A stretch of 64,000 nucleotides of DNA from Cyanophora paradoxa. Lineage: Eukaryota; Glaucocystophyceae; Cyanophorales; Cyanophoraceae. Position 1 is the stretch's first letter. Every line of letters starts with the position of its first letter. Where the stretch lies: the NCBI GenBank assembly GCA_004431415.1, contig QPMI01000015.1, positions 434,001 to 498,000 on the forward strand, in the 5' to 3' direction. The notes under the pieces are model-generated. The model was not told the origin of the DNA. It ran no database searches and worked only from the letters and a program-made list of their open reading frames with translations. Positions 1-11,274 of the stretch are shown piece after piece. The translations under genes were made by a program, and so were the position numbers.

Positions 1-2195
1 GAAGACCCGCAGTAGCGCCCCATCCGCGACGCTCCAGAGTCGCGCGGTTCCATCCAAGCTGCCCGAAGCCAGGGTCTGTCCATCCTGTCCAACAAGCTCA
101 CGTAAGCACATGCACCTCATTAAGCGATAGCTACGGCATCGCTAGGTATTTAGCGAGATTCAGATCCATGGCCAACGAGGCTCGCATCGACCGCCCGAAG
201 ACTCCTATTCCCAACGGCCCAAAGGCTCGCGCACCGACGAGAATGACAGTGAGGGGACCTTGTGTACATGCGCTTTCAGGTCGAGTCTTAAAGTTCCATC
301 CGCCACACTCCACAATTTCAAGGTCGTGTCCGTGCTGCTAGAGGCCAGTGTCTTGCCGTCCTGCTCGCTCGTGAGCATACGAATGCCGATTCGCGCTGAA
401 GTCGCACACGGGCGCACCGGCGAGAAAGCCAACGATAATACCGTCCATCTATGCCCTTTAAGCACATGCGTCACGGTCCCTTCCGCCGTGCTCCATAATC
501 GCACGATTGCACGCTCCTCGCCCCATGCAGCTGTTGCCATCGTCTTGCCGTCCTGCTCGTCATGGCCAGCAGTAAGTAGCAAATTACTTGCCCTCGCTTA
601 CAACGGAAGCCACCCGAACCGGAGAGAGGGCCATTGTTGACACGCGATAAGCAGGGTCTCCGAGAACTTGTACTGTTGTACCGTCTGTCATGCTCCATAA
701 ATGCACCTTGTCATTGCGGGCGCACGATGCCATTGTCCTTCCATCCTGCCGTTTGCGAGTCACTTGTGTAAGACACTTGCAATTGATCATGGCAGTTTAC
801 TTTCATATTATATGCATCGATTCGATCAATGAAGAATATCAATAATTCGCACCGGCAGGAATGCCACTGAGTTGACGCCATTGGAATGCCCATCGGAAAC
901 GCGACGAGTACGCAGATTCCCGCCCTCCAGATGTGTGCTCCACAACCGCACCGTCCTCATGTCACACGAAGCTAGTGCCTTGCCCTTCTGTCATAGCATC
1001 AAGCACTATAGATCAGATCGATGCATGATCATGATGCGAACTGTGCGAGTGCTCAAAGAACGCACAGGAGAGAATGCCACTGAAAGGACGTCGGACTTGT
1101 GTCCCCCAAAGACGCGGAGCGGCTCGCCATCCGCCACGCTCCACAGCCGCGCAGTCCTGTCGCTGCTGCCCGATGCCAGCATGTTGCCACCCTGCACGAT
1201 CGCGTTTTGCAGGCGTCTATCAGATATGGTTGAACGCTCGGTATCTATGCTGCTCGCACCGGCGAGAATGAAATTGAGCAGACTGACGCTGTATGCCCTT
1301 TGAAAACACGAAGCAGTGAGCCGTCTATGATGCTCCACATTCGCACTGTGTCGTCTCCGCGGCCGCATCCTGCCGCCAATGCCTTGCCGTCCTGGATGCC
1401 ACAAGCCCGCACCGGTGAACAAGAGGCAGCATGTCATGCTGACTGGGCTTACCGGCGAGAAAGCCGCAGACGTGGCACCCCCAGGCACTTGGAGTACGCG
1501 AAGCTCCACCCCGTCCGCCACACTCCGCAGTTGCAAAGTTTGATCTTGGACGCATGAGGCCAGGATTGTGCCGTCCTGAAAGAACCCCAACTGTCAGCAA
1601 CATGTCTATTCCCATGCACCCGGCAGCTTCGGCACCGGAGAGAAAGCCACCGAGCAGACAGAGTCCGTGAATCCCTCGAGAACGCGCAGCAGCGCCCCAT
1701 CTGCTACGTTCCATAGGCGCACGGTCTTGTCTTGACTGCCGGAAGCCAGAGTCGTGCTGTCCTACTTGCCCAAATAGGCATTCGTGAATGATCAGGCAAA
1801 TGATTGAATTAAAATGGAGCTCGAGACTGTTGAGGAAAGGCCAAATTTCTTCGCACCAACGAAAATGTAGTTGAAAATATGTGATCGGTGTGCCCCTCAA
1901 GCTTGAGAGTGCCAAGCAGTGACTCGTCCATGACACCCCACGTACACAGGCCCACGATTCTGTCTGCCCCACCCCACGCCAACTTCTTGCCGTCCTGTGT
2001 CATGATCGCACTCAGAAGAAGCCAAATGCAAGCAGAGATTTGGATGTCCGAAGCAAATGCAATTCGCACTGCAGATAAGGCGACGGACACCACATTCAGC
2101 TTGCTCGCCTTGAAGCGCCATGCCTCGCGGCTGGTCTCGGCATCAAAAATGCAGATTGTTCCTTCGCCGCATCCAGACACGATATAGCGTCCATC
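1..2195 (-). repeat. Array of single-blade WD40 exons inside the NACHT gene
   Basis: Exons on the minus strand, in plus coordinates: 1-84 (partial), 235-360, 418-552, 620-745, 853-987, 1066-1191, 1260-1391, 1453-1575, 1636-1761, 1857-1994 and 2070-2195. Five are exactly 126 nt (42 codons) and the rest 123-138 nt. Every intron falls in the same place, phase 0 between FSP and DGK (or a variant), with a GT donor overlapping the would-be Val codon and an acceptor ending in AG (usually CAG). Spliced units read [19 protein letters not shown], then a GH-type turn, then VAFSP. Introns are 57-150 nt and unlike each other in sequence, so the exons were amplified long ago or the introns have diverged fast. 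Confidence 0.9.
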
Positions 2196-5100
2196 CTGAA
2201 ACACAGAGCATGAAATCAGACACTAGCTTTTGTGACTCCCCGGGCCCATGCTCAGACGCACCGATGAAAAGGCAATTCTCAGCGCTAGCGCCGAACCAGA
2301 AAGCTTGCAGACAGGACTTACGCCGAGGTGACAGCCGCTAAGTTCGGCCCCCCGCAGGTCGGCCTTCGCCAGATTCGCCTCTTCCAGAAGCGCCCCACTG
2401 AGATCCGCGCCGCGCAGGTCTGCCCCGGCCGCTTCGAGCCGAAACAGGTCTGCACCAGGCGCCCGGATGCCGCGCAGCTCCTTCCCCGCGAACGATGCGC
2501 CAGCTTGCCAAGTATATATCACGATCAGCGCGGGGCGCTCAAATTATATATGTTTTAAGCAAATCACGCGGACCGTGATTCAAGACCGTCATCGCGTTGG
2601 CAGCTGCGATGGGCGAGCCTCCGTTCGCCGACTCCAGCAGGCACGCCCAGAGCGCCTGCCGACGCAATCGATATCGGTTCAATCACGTGCGGAAGAGACA
2701 TTGCGGGAGGCTGTGTCGGACCTCTACGAAGGGCGGCTCGGAGCGGGCACGGTCGGCGAGGAACTGAACGATGGCCGAGTCGTCCGCGAGCGGCCGGCGG
2801 CCGAGCCCCTCCACCACGTCCGCTCCACCCGCGGTCCACCTGTTACAGATAGGCAGATAAGAGAAAACAAGCCGCAAGACTTGAAGCTGAAGTGACATTG
2901 GTAGTGCGTGCGCACGTGTCGGATTTGCAGCGTTGGGAGCCCGCGACCGGCTGCGCCGCGAGGCGGGCATCCAGGTAGGGGAGGATGCTGTCGGCGACGA
3001 AGTACTCCTTGAGGGACGCGTGCACGAAGCTGTACGAGATGCTCCCGTCGTCCTCCAATGTCGATCTGATCGGGGCCGCTCTCAAAAACTCAACGTTCCT
3101 TTCGTCAGTGAGCAGCGCTGTCGCCTTTGCGGCGGGGTCCGCATCGGCGCCCTCGGCGCCCAGCTTCTTCGAGTTCAGCACGCCGAAAGTGAGCTGCATG
3201 TTCACTTGCAAGACCGTCGTGGCCTGCCGCCAATTGCAAGCGAGCGCGCGTGGTTAGAAAGCACAGGGTGAAACCGCAAAGAGAATGGAGAGTTCACCTG
3301 CTTGTCCATCAGAATGGCAAGAGATCGGCAGAATTTGCGGCAGTTGGCCGCGAAATTCGTGAAGCACTTCTGACCGGCGCGCTTCTGCTCCTCCCGTTTG
3401 AAGAGACCCGTGACGAAGGCATCGTACACGTCGCGCATCAGGACCCGCGCAAAGCCGTCCTTCTGCTTCTCCTTCCTGCACAGGCCCCGGCCCCAACGTG
3501 TCTCAGCATCGCACAACATGTACGTCCCGAGGGCATGAGCGCGCGGCGCACAGCTTCGCGTCGATCAATGGAAGCTCCTTGCAGGCAATCGACAGGATGA
3601 ATGGCGTGCGGATGATGTCGAGCAGGCCGAGGATCGTGTAGATCTGTTGCTTGTACCACTCCAGGTCGTGCTCGGGGTCTGGGTTTATGCCGAGCCACTG
3701 CTGCACGTATGCCCCGATCTGGTCCTGGTTGAACGAGCAGGTCCACGCCTCGCAGAGTTGACTCGAGTCTTCCGCTTGATCAAGCATGAAGTAACTCTGC
3801 CATACTGGTTAGGAACTTTAATTCGGAAACAGCAATCGTATAATTCAAAAACACCTTATGATTCATCCCAAGGCTCGGCAGGTACTGGGCGCGGCAGGCA
3901 ACGACGACGCGGTCAGCCCATGAATTGAGTTTCGGGTACAGGTAGTGAAAGGCCTTGCTGAAACGGGCCTGAAGAAGCATCAAATTACACATGTGAAGCG
4001 GCAACGATGCATCTGTAAGTGCCCATACCTCGTCATAGCCATCCAGCAGCACGAGCAGCTTGACCCTGGCGTGGGGTTCAACAACAGCATGGACAACCTA
4101 ATTGGAATGGCTCGGCCGGGGATTGCTCAGTGCCGCGGGCGCCGCACCTCTGGCGCAGCTCCTGCCGCAGCTCGCGGTCGTCCTCCTGCAGGCCCGTCGC
4201 GTCGACGAGCTTGTCGACGAGGCTCGAGCCCGCCGCTGCGACCGCCGGCAGCGAGACGAAGACGGGAAAGGGCGCCCCCGGCCGCCACCGTTCCAGCAGT
4301 CGGCGGTGGAGCTGCCGCAGGCTCGTCGTCTTGCTGCACCCGGAGTCGCCTGCACGGGCGCAGGTCGGAAGGGGAATCTGAAGCTGCTGCAGAAACTCAT
4401 GCGCATGCACCAGTGAGTACGAGCACGCGGTGGTCGGCGGTGCCATGGCCAAGACCGGGTGCGGCGCCGGTGGCGGCGAAGGAGTCGAGGGCGGCGTCGA
4501 GATCGAAGCGGCGCCCGTCGTCCTTCGAGACGCGGCCCTCGCTGTCCGCCGCCGCCCGCGCCGGCACGTACACCTCGCCGGCCATCTCCTTTTTGTAGCG
4601 CTCCGCGGCCTTCTCCCGCGCCTGGTGCACGATCAGCCCGCGGCCGCTATAGCCAGCAGCAGCGGCGTGAGTCAGCGCACCCCGGAGAGCACGTCGCTGA
4701 GCTGCAGGGCGGGGTCTATGTGCAGCTCCGCCTCGAGAGCGGACACGACGAGTGCGCTTCGCTTCGCGCCGGGACCGCCTGCTGCTGCTGCTGCTCGCGA
4801 CAGGCGCGCCGCCGGCTTGAGCCGATCGATGGGTCCGCCGCCGGCATCGAGGTCGAGACCGAAGCGCGCAGCTGCCGCGGTGACGGCCTCCCGAGCCGAG
4901 TCCCGCTTGCCCAGCCGCTGCAGCGCTTGCAGGGCCGCCGCGGGGGCAACCCCAGGGCTGTCCAGGGCCGCCGCGTGCGCCAGCGCCGCCGCAGCCACCC
5001 GCAAGGAGGCGGCGCCGTCCTTCAGCAGCCCCGCCGCCGCCTCCGCGCACGCCTCGAGCAGCTTCACCGCGGCGACCGCGGCGGCCGCGCCGCGCCCGCC

Positions 5101-7255
5101 GCTCTCCTCCCGTTCAACGACCTTTTGAAAGCATCGGCCTGGCACAGTCGCGCCAGCCGCAGATGGAGACCGGACGCACGGCGACGAGGGCGGAGCAGAG
5201 GGCGAGGGCGAGCTTCCGGCGGCGGGCCACCTCGTTCATCGCCGCGCGATCCAGCAGCGCTCTCAGCTCCGCCATCCTGCCGCGCTCGGCCAGCACCCCC
5301 AGCAGCCGCGCCCGCGCAAACCTGCGCGGCGGGCCCTCGAGTTAATCACTGGATTGAACAACAGGCGGCGGGAGGGGCAGACCAGGCCTCGGCCCCTTTG
5401 GGGCGGTCGGCGCCGGCGATGGTCCGCATGTCGTCCCACATCTCCCGCAGCGCCTCGCGCGCCTCGCCGCGGTTCTCCTGCGGGCGTTCACGCCTCAACG
5501 CCCGGGGCGTGCAGCGGGCGCTCGCAGGGCCGGCGCATACATACCTTCAGCCAGAGGACGACGTCGATGACGGTCGTGACGCCGAAGCTTGCCACGCCCT
5601 CCGCCACCAGCTTCCCCGCCCTGTACAGCTTCTCCAGCACCCGCCCTGCATCCCGGTGAATTCCGACGTCGACGCGAGTCGCTCCTGTTCGCGCGCGCGG
5701 CGCACCGGCGGCCTTCGCGCGGCGGACGACTTCGCCGAAGCGGTCGTAGTCGGAGTTGGCGCGCACGAGGGCCTCCAGCGCCAGGTGCGCCGCCGCCTCC
5801 GCCCGCCACGAGCCGGCCGCCTCCGCCCGCTTCGCGATGTCTGCCAGCAGCGCGCTCAGCGGCTTGACGACCTCGTCGTGCTTCACCCGCCGCGCCTCCG
5901 CTGCGACCCCGGCCCATCAGAGGCGGAAGAGTTCGAACAAGGCACGGCAATGCAAGAAGTTCAAAGCGGACCTTCGGCGGGCGGGGCGCCGGCGTCGGCG
6001 GCCTCGAGGGCGGCGAGGACGGCGGCGACGAGCTCGAGCCGCGCGAGGTCGTCGTGGTCCCTCAGCCCCGCCCCCTTCACGGCCTGCAGCTGCGCCCCGG
6101 CCCGTCGTAAGCCGAGAGGCAGCGCCGGCGGGCGGGCGGGAGGGCGGGCGACGGTACCTGCTCGGAGCAGAAGTCGACGAAGAGCTGCCAGTCGGCGGAC
6201 GTGAACGCGGCGCGCGGCAGACAGCCCAGCGTCCCCACGACCGCCGCCAGCACGTCGGTGTCCGCCAGCGCGGCCCCCTTCGCCCGCCGGAGGAGCTGGT
6301 TCATCATCTGGGCGCGCGACGTCAGGCGGGCGCGCGCGGGCGGGGCGCGAGCAGGCGAGCAGGGCGACGCGCCTTGCGGCAGAGCTGCTCGTCGCCCGAC
6401 GCGAGGAGGCCGCACACGTCCGCGAGGTTCGCTTCGCTGTGCACACCGATCTTCGCGAACGCCGACAGCGCTGCGGCGCGGGTCAGCCTGGAAGGGCGAG
6501 GCGGGGCGGGGCGCGAATGAATGCCAGCCGGGCGCACCGCTGTCGCACAGCCACTGCAGCCGGCTGCGCGCGGCGGCGAGCCTCTGCTGCTCGTCGGCGC
6601 CGGCCGCCGCCTGCACGACGGGGAGCTGCAGCGCACGCTCGGCGGGCCCGTCCGGGGCGCGCTCCCCGCGGCGGGCGGCGGCTTCGCCGGCGGCGACGAG
6701 ACGGAGGAGGCCGGCGAGCTCGGCCACGCTGCGCGCCTCCCGCAGCTGCAGCGCCCGCAGCTCCTCCAGCGGCGGGCCAACGCCCAGCTGCGGAGGCGAC
6801 TCGTCGCGGGGGGAGTCGGCGATGACGAGCGACACGTCCTCCGGCGACCGCACAGTCTGCTGCTGCGCCTCCACGTCGACGGTTCGAGCTGCGGCCGCGG
6901 AGCTTGGATCGCCGGCGCGCGCTTCAGCCTTAGCTATAGCTATGGCGTCGACGGTGGCGGGCGTGGAGCCACAAGCTGGTGCGGCGCTGGAAGCTGCAGC
7001 TTCGCCCGTTAGTCTCGTCCGCGGTGTCCTTGGGCCGGCCGCGGCCTCGGGGGCTGCAGCTTTGCAAGTGGGATCGGACGCGGCCGCGGGAGCTGGAGCC
7101 GGCGCCGCGGCTGGCGCCTTCGGTTCGCGAGCAGGCGAGCCTGCGGCAGCTTTCCCGTCTACGCCTTTAGCTGGAGCTTTCGGGCCGCGACCGCGGGCGC
7201 CGGCCGCGGCGGCCGCGGCGCCGGCTGGACGAGCTTTGCTGCACCCGCAGCCCAT
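1..7255 (-). CDS. NLR-like STAND NTPase: acylated N-terminus, helical region, NACHT, pentapeptide repeats, WD40 propeller (3' end outside window)
   Basis: Probable signal-sensing STAND ATPase. The ATG at 7255-7253 opens with MGCGCSKA, a good N-myristoylation signal (Gly2, Ser6, Lys7) with Cys3 and Cys5 available for palmitoylation, so membrane attachment is inferred. An Ala-rich disordered stretch and helical exons follow (about 6.9 to 4.4 kb). NACHT comes next: Walker [11 protein letters not shown] near 4327-4350, rebuilt across an intron whose donor follows VLVLTG, and Walker [11 protein letters not shown] near 4030-4055. Helical exons at 2.8-3.8 kb contain [13 protein letters not shown], typical of the NACHT C-terminal side. 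A pentapeptide exon (about 2322-2500; [18 protein letters not shown]) and at least eleven WD40 exons follow, and the gene continues beyond position 1. Family knowledge: NACHT-WD40 proteins act in immunity or programmed death in fungi, animals and bacteria. Function here is inference. Exons between 2.5 and 4.0 kb are only partly resolved. Confidence 0.85.
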
Positions 7256-7949
7256 CGCAGTTCCCAGGGAACGTTCGCGCACGAGTCCTGCGCAAGATCG
7301 CATGCATATCTATGCATCAGCGGCCGCCCGCGCGCCCACGCCCCTCGAGGCTGCAGATCAAGATCTATAGCTAGACGCGAGGGCCAACGCACGCGGAGCC
7401 GACGCACGCAGGCACTCGATGAGGCCCCTCCAACTCTGGAGCACCGCTGGCTTCTCGCACGCTGCTCGGGCTCGCTCGCTCGCTCGCTGAATCCGGAACG
7501 CGGTGCGACGCGTCGCAGCTGCGCTCCCGCTCGAAGATCGCTGCAGGCGTCACGAGCGCGGCCGCCGGCAGAACGCTTCGCTTCGGTCGAGCCATCAGCC
7601 CGAAACCAGACAGGCGCGGGCCTCGTGTACCCCATTTGCCGGCTAGAGCTCAAGCTCAACCTCAAGCCAAAGCAAGATGCCATGATGCCATCCTGCAGCT
7701 GCCGGCGCCAAGGCCTGCTAAACGAGAAGGGCTTCGTTCCTGGCGTATGCTCGATGCGGAGCTCGAGACCGCGAGGTCTTCCCCGCGCGTGCCGCTTGCC
7801 GCCTCGGCCACGCAGTTCTCCGGCGGAGGAGACCGGCAGGCAGCCGCGCGCGGGATATCGCTGAGCCATTCTGCGCTCCCGTCGACGTCGGCCCCGCTGC
7901 GCCGCGCCCTGATCGCGGGCGCGCCGGCGCCGCAGGGCAGGCTGGCCAT

Positions 7950-8310
7950 GGCCGCGCATGTACCGCCGCCGCCGATGGCGCCGGCGGCGGTGCGGGCGGC
8001 GCCGGCGCTGGAGCGGCGGGCGGTGGCGGTGCGGGCGCTGGCGGAGGAAATCGGGGAGCAGCTGCGCATGCGGGCGGCGGCCGCACGCGAGGCTGCGCTG
8101 CAGGAGGCCGCGGGGGACCCTGGCGCCTCCTCCGGCGCGATCTCTTCTGCGAGACCGATTCCGAGCGGATCTACAGCGTGCGCCGCCGCCTCCGCCGGCC
8201 CGCGCGCGCCGCCTCCGCGCGCGGCCCGACGCTCAGCGCCGGCCCGCCGCAGGTCGACGTCACGCTCGCCCGCGACTTCAGCGCCGGCCGTGCACGCGGG
8301 CCGACGCGGC
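7950..8310 (+). pseudogene. Partial duplicate of the hypothetical gene at 11.9-13.9 kb
   Basis: This sequence aligns by eye with about 12750-13100: same order, long identical stretches (for example the block reading RRDLFCETDSERIYSVRR), with small indels. The copy lacks the upstream half and the downstream exons, and passes into a poly-C tract. Relative to 12.75 kb it carries an extra GA, an extra 6 nt and one extra base, so the two copies prefer different frames in the middle. The first part reads as a plausible helix (EEIGEQLRMRAAAAREAAL), which is frame-shifted in the other copy. It is probably a broken gene fragment, though a still-functional exon cannot be excluded. Confidence 0.6.
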
Positions 8311-8332
8311 CGGCACGCCCCCCACTCCCTCG

Positions 8333-8370
<38 letters not shown>

Positions 8371-8394
8371 CACACACACACACACACACACACA
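8333..8394. repeat. Poly-C tract (37 C) followed by (CA)12
   Basis: An uninterrupted C run spans 8333-8369, one G follows, then twelve CA units to 8394. It lies just past the duplicated gene fragment and about 140 bp from the kinase stop codon. Homopolymer length may be affected by sequencing or assembly. Confidence 0.95.
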
Positions 8395-8531
8395 GCGCGA
8401 GTCAACGCGAGTTGACGTCTTCCATTTGACTTCGTCGTACTTCTATTCTGCACTATTAAAACTTTTACTCTATGTACAGCAACCTACGCGGGGCGGTGGA
8501 AGGGAAGACGGGGGCCCCATGAGGGCGGGGC

Positions 8532-11274
8532 TCAGCGGGAGAGGGCGAGGGCGCGGCACACGGGGCCGCAGACGTGCGTCTCGAGGAACTTGGCGAAGCC
8601 CATGGCGCCGAGGTCCGTCGCCGAAAAGTACGGCACGCTCCCGTCCTTGACAACACGCCGGTTCAGCCCGGACCCTGCGCACGCCGGGCGGCGGTCGTCG
8701 GCGGGGCGAGGCGGCGGGCGGCACGAGGCGGCGGGCGGCGGGTGGCGCACCGATGCGGGAGAGGCCGCAGGCAGTGCCGGCGGCGGAGCCGGCGCCGAAG
8801 GCGGAGGCGGAGGCGGGGCGGAGGGTGGCGACGTCGGCGGGGTTGAACTGGACGGCGGGGTCGGTGAGGCGGGCGAGGCCGGCCCCCTGCAGGTCCACGA
8901 CGAGGAGGCGGCCGTGGGAGCGCTCGGCGGTGTAGTGCGAGAAGGCCTGCAGGAGCTCCGACTCGGCGCTGCCGTGGAGGACGAAGCCCTCGTTGCTGTT
9001 GTACTTGGTGAACGCGCCCTCGATGAACGGCTCGAGGGTCATCCAGGCCCGCCCGCGCCCCGTCCCCACCGCCGCCTCGCACACGAACGTGTCCACGAAC
9101 CTGCCGCGGCGCTAAGGGCCCGGGGGAGACGTCGCGATCGCCGGGTGCGGCTGAGCGCACTCGAGGCGCTCCTTGCGGCCGAGGTGCGCCAGCTTCGGGT
9201 TGAAGCGGCCGGCGAAATACCTGCACCGGCGCCGACGCACCCCGGTCGGCGCGGGGAGAGCATCGATATCGCCGCGCGGGCCGGGGCGAGGGAGCACCTC
9301 GCGACCGCGAGGCAGCGGGCGCCTCCGACGTTCAGCTCGCGGATGAGCTCCGAGGGGCCCCGCACGCTCCAGATCTGGCGCGGGGTCACGCCGGACCCGG
9401 CTCTCGGCTGTCGGCCGCTCGCCGGCGGCGCGGCGGCGCGGGGGCACCTTGGCGACGAGGCGCTCGCCGGCGTCGGTGATCGCGAAGTAGACGCGGCGCG
9501 TGCTGCCCTTGGCGCACGGCTCCGTCGAGAAGCGGATGCGGACCTCGTCGACGGGCTTCGGGCTCACGAGGGCCTCCCCCTCGATCTCCGCCGTCGACGC
9601 CAGCGCCGGGAACGCGAGCCGCGTGGCCTGCCGCCGGCTGAGGGAGGTAGAGGGCGGCGAGGGCCTGGGGGGCGCACGGTCTGCCAGGGGCCCCACCGGG
9701 GGTGCTCGGCGGTGCTCCACACGATGGGCGCCTTGTTGAGGGGGTACTCGGCCAGATCCATCTCCAGGGCGGAGCCCTGCGGCGCGCGTGAGCGGCGGCG
9801 GCGGGTGGCGGGAGAGGCGGGGGGCGCGGGGCGCGCCTTGCCGGAGCGAATGGAGAGGCTGGAGGCGGTGAGGGTGGAGCAGACGGTGTCAAGGGTCTTG
9901 GCGCCGAGCTCCGCCGCCGCCGACCGCATCTCCAGCGACGCCAGCGGCTGGCCCGCCGCAAGCGTGAGGCGCAGCGCGGCGCGGGCCGCGGTGCACGTGG
10001 CCGCGGGCGGACCTTGCGCGCCGCGGGGTCGTACGCCTCGGCGAACTTGCGCACCATCTTGTCCGTCGACCCGTTGATCTGCCGCCCGCTCAGCGCCGCC
10101 GGGCGGGGCGGCGCCGCCCTCGCGGGGCCGCGCCCACCTTGCAGAAATAGAAGTCGATGGACTTGAGAGCAAGCCGCTGCATCAAAGACTGCGCGGCGAT
10201 AAGCGCGCGGCGGCGGCCGGGGGGTGGGGGTGGATGGGGGGGAGAGAGGGGGGGGGGGGGGGGAATGAAGATGTCGTACCCGGCCGTTGGCGCCGTCGCT
10301 GTCGAAGCTGGGGTGGCTGTCGCCCGCACCGTCGTGGTAGAAGGTGCCGTGCGAGGGGGCGTCCGCGATGTGCATGAGCACGCGCCGCCGGGCGCTCCAG
10401 TCTAGCCGCAGGGCGGCCTCCAGGCCACCAAGCACTGCGCCACGCGTCGGCCGCGGCCGCCGGCGCCGCGAGTGCGGCCGCGCGCGGGGGGCGGCGAACC
10501 GTCCTCAGCCTCGTCAGCGCCGCCCGTGGCCGCCACGGCGCCGAGGCTCGCGGCAAACTCCTGCGCGTTCTCAGTGAAGTTGAGCGTCTCGACAGGCCTG
10601 GCCCAACCGCGACAGTCAGCGGGCGGCCTGCGCGAGCCGCAGCCGCAGGTAGCGCGCAAGCTCGCACCGCTCGTCTCCAAAGTCACGGTACGCGACGTAA
10701 GCGACACGCAGCGCGTACTTCCTGCCGAGCGTGGCTACGCTCAGAGCCGATGGTGCGGGGCGGCGGCGGGGCAGAGCGGCTCGCACGGGAAGCTCTTGCG
10801 ATAAACAGATACGATGTTGTGGATGGTATCCTTCGCGGCGGCGATGTAGCCGCCCATCGAGCCAGTCCCGTCGAAGACGAAGCACAGGTCGAGGGCGAAC
10901 GGGTCGCCCTCGCCCGTGCCGAGCGCGCGGAGCAGCGTGCGCGTCCGCGCCATGTATCCTTCGTGGAGGCGCGCCACCTCGTCGGGGCGCCGCATAAGCG
11001 AGGCCACCGCCGAGTTCTCCTGTAAGCAGGCCACGTTAGCGGCGCCGGCGTGCACGCCGCACGGGGAGGATGTGCGCACGGGAATCGCCTCGGCCGCAAG
11101 GCCAAAAGACTTCGAGACGCGAGTGGACCGTGCGGTCGCGCTGCCACCGGACGAGCTCGCGCTGGAGCTGATCAGTCGCCCCCCAAGGCGAAGCGCGCTT
11201 CCGGTGCTGCTCGAGCCCGCACTAGAGGGGCGCTCAAGGCGCATAGTGCTGCCGGAAGACGGAGAGGAGTCCAT
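8532..11274 (-). CDS. VWA-domain alpha-kinase (VwkA-like)
   Basis: Atypical Ser/Thr protein kinase of the alpha-kinase (MHCK/eEF2K) family with an N-terminal von Willebrand A domain, the architecture of Dictyostelium VwkA. The ATG at 11274 opens a Ser-rich leader. The first exon carries LDLCFVFDGTGSMGGY, a MIDAS-like DxTxS (about 10845-10885). Splicing at 10786/10787 and the next acceptor yields FPVATLGRKYALRVAYVAYR; the next junction gives FGDERPVETLNFTENAQEF, then the VWA end GGLEAALRLDW and RVLMHIADAPSHG. The kinase domain starts near 9.6 kb (EPCAKGSTRRVYFAI, LVAKV) and continues with WMTLEPFIEGAFTKYNSNEGF and GRLLVVDLQGAG (9.05-8.88 kb). It ends in FLETHVCGPVC, matching the conserved C-terminal HxCxxxC zinc module. 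Stop at 8532-8534. Several junctions between 9.1 and 10.2 kb are unresolved. Substrate unknown. Confidence 0.9.

Larger units (their letters stand above)
7256..8531. other. Intergenic region between the NACHT gene and the VWA-kinase gene
   Basis: The 5' flank of the NACHT gene and the 3' flank of the kinase gene (both minus) meet here. The stretch 7316-7640 is rich in AGCT and TCGA palindromes and (GCTC)n and holds no convincing exon. 7950-8310 is a partial duplicate of the plus-strand gene at 11.9-13.9 kb, and 8333-8394 is a homopolymer plus a microsatellite; both are listed separately. Long plus-strand open frames here come from GC bias and read as Arg/Ala/Pro-rich sequence. Confidence 0.6.

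Noticed and set aside
1-2195. Regularly spaced repeats resembling a CRISPR array
   Set aside because: Units are 123-138-nt exons encoding WD40 blades with divergent nucleotide sequence, separated by spliceosomal introns; there are no short identical repeats.
4459-6204. Long plus-strand open frame (581 codons) opposite the NACHT gene
   Set aside because: Arg/Ala/Pro-rich shadow of GC-rich minus-strand exons; it crosses readable minus-strand splice sites and shows no domain.
8590-10077. Plus-strand open frame of 495 codons over the alpha-kinase
   Set aside because: The minus strand encodes conserved kinase motifs; the plus frame is Arg/Ala/Gly-rich with no features.
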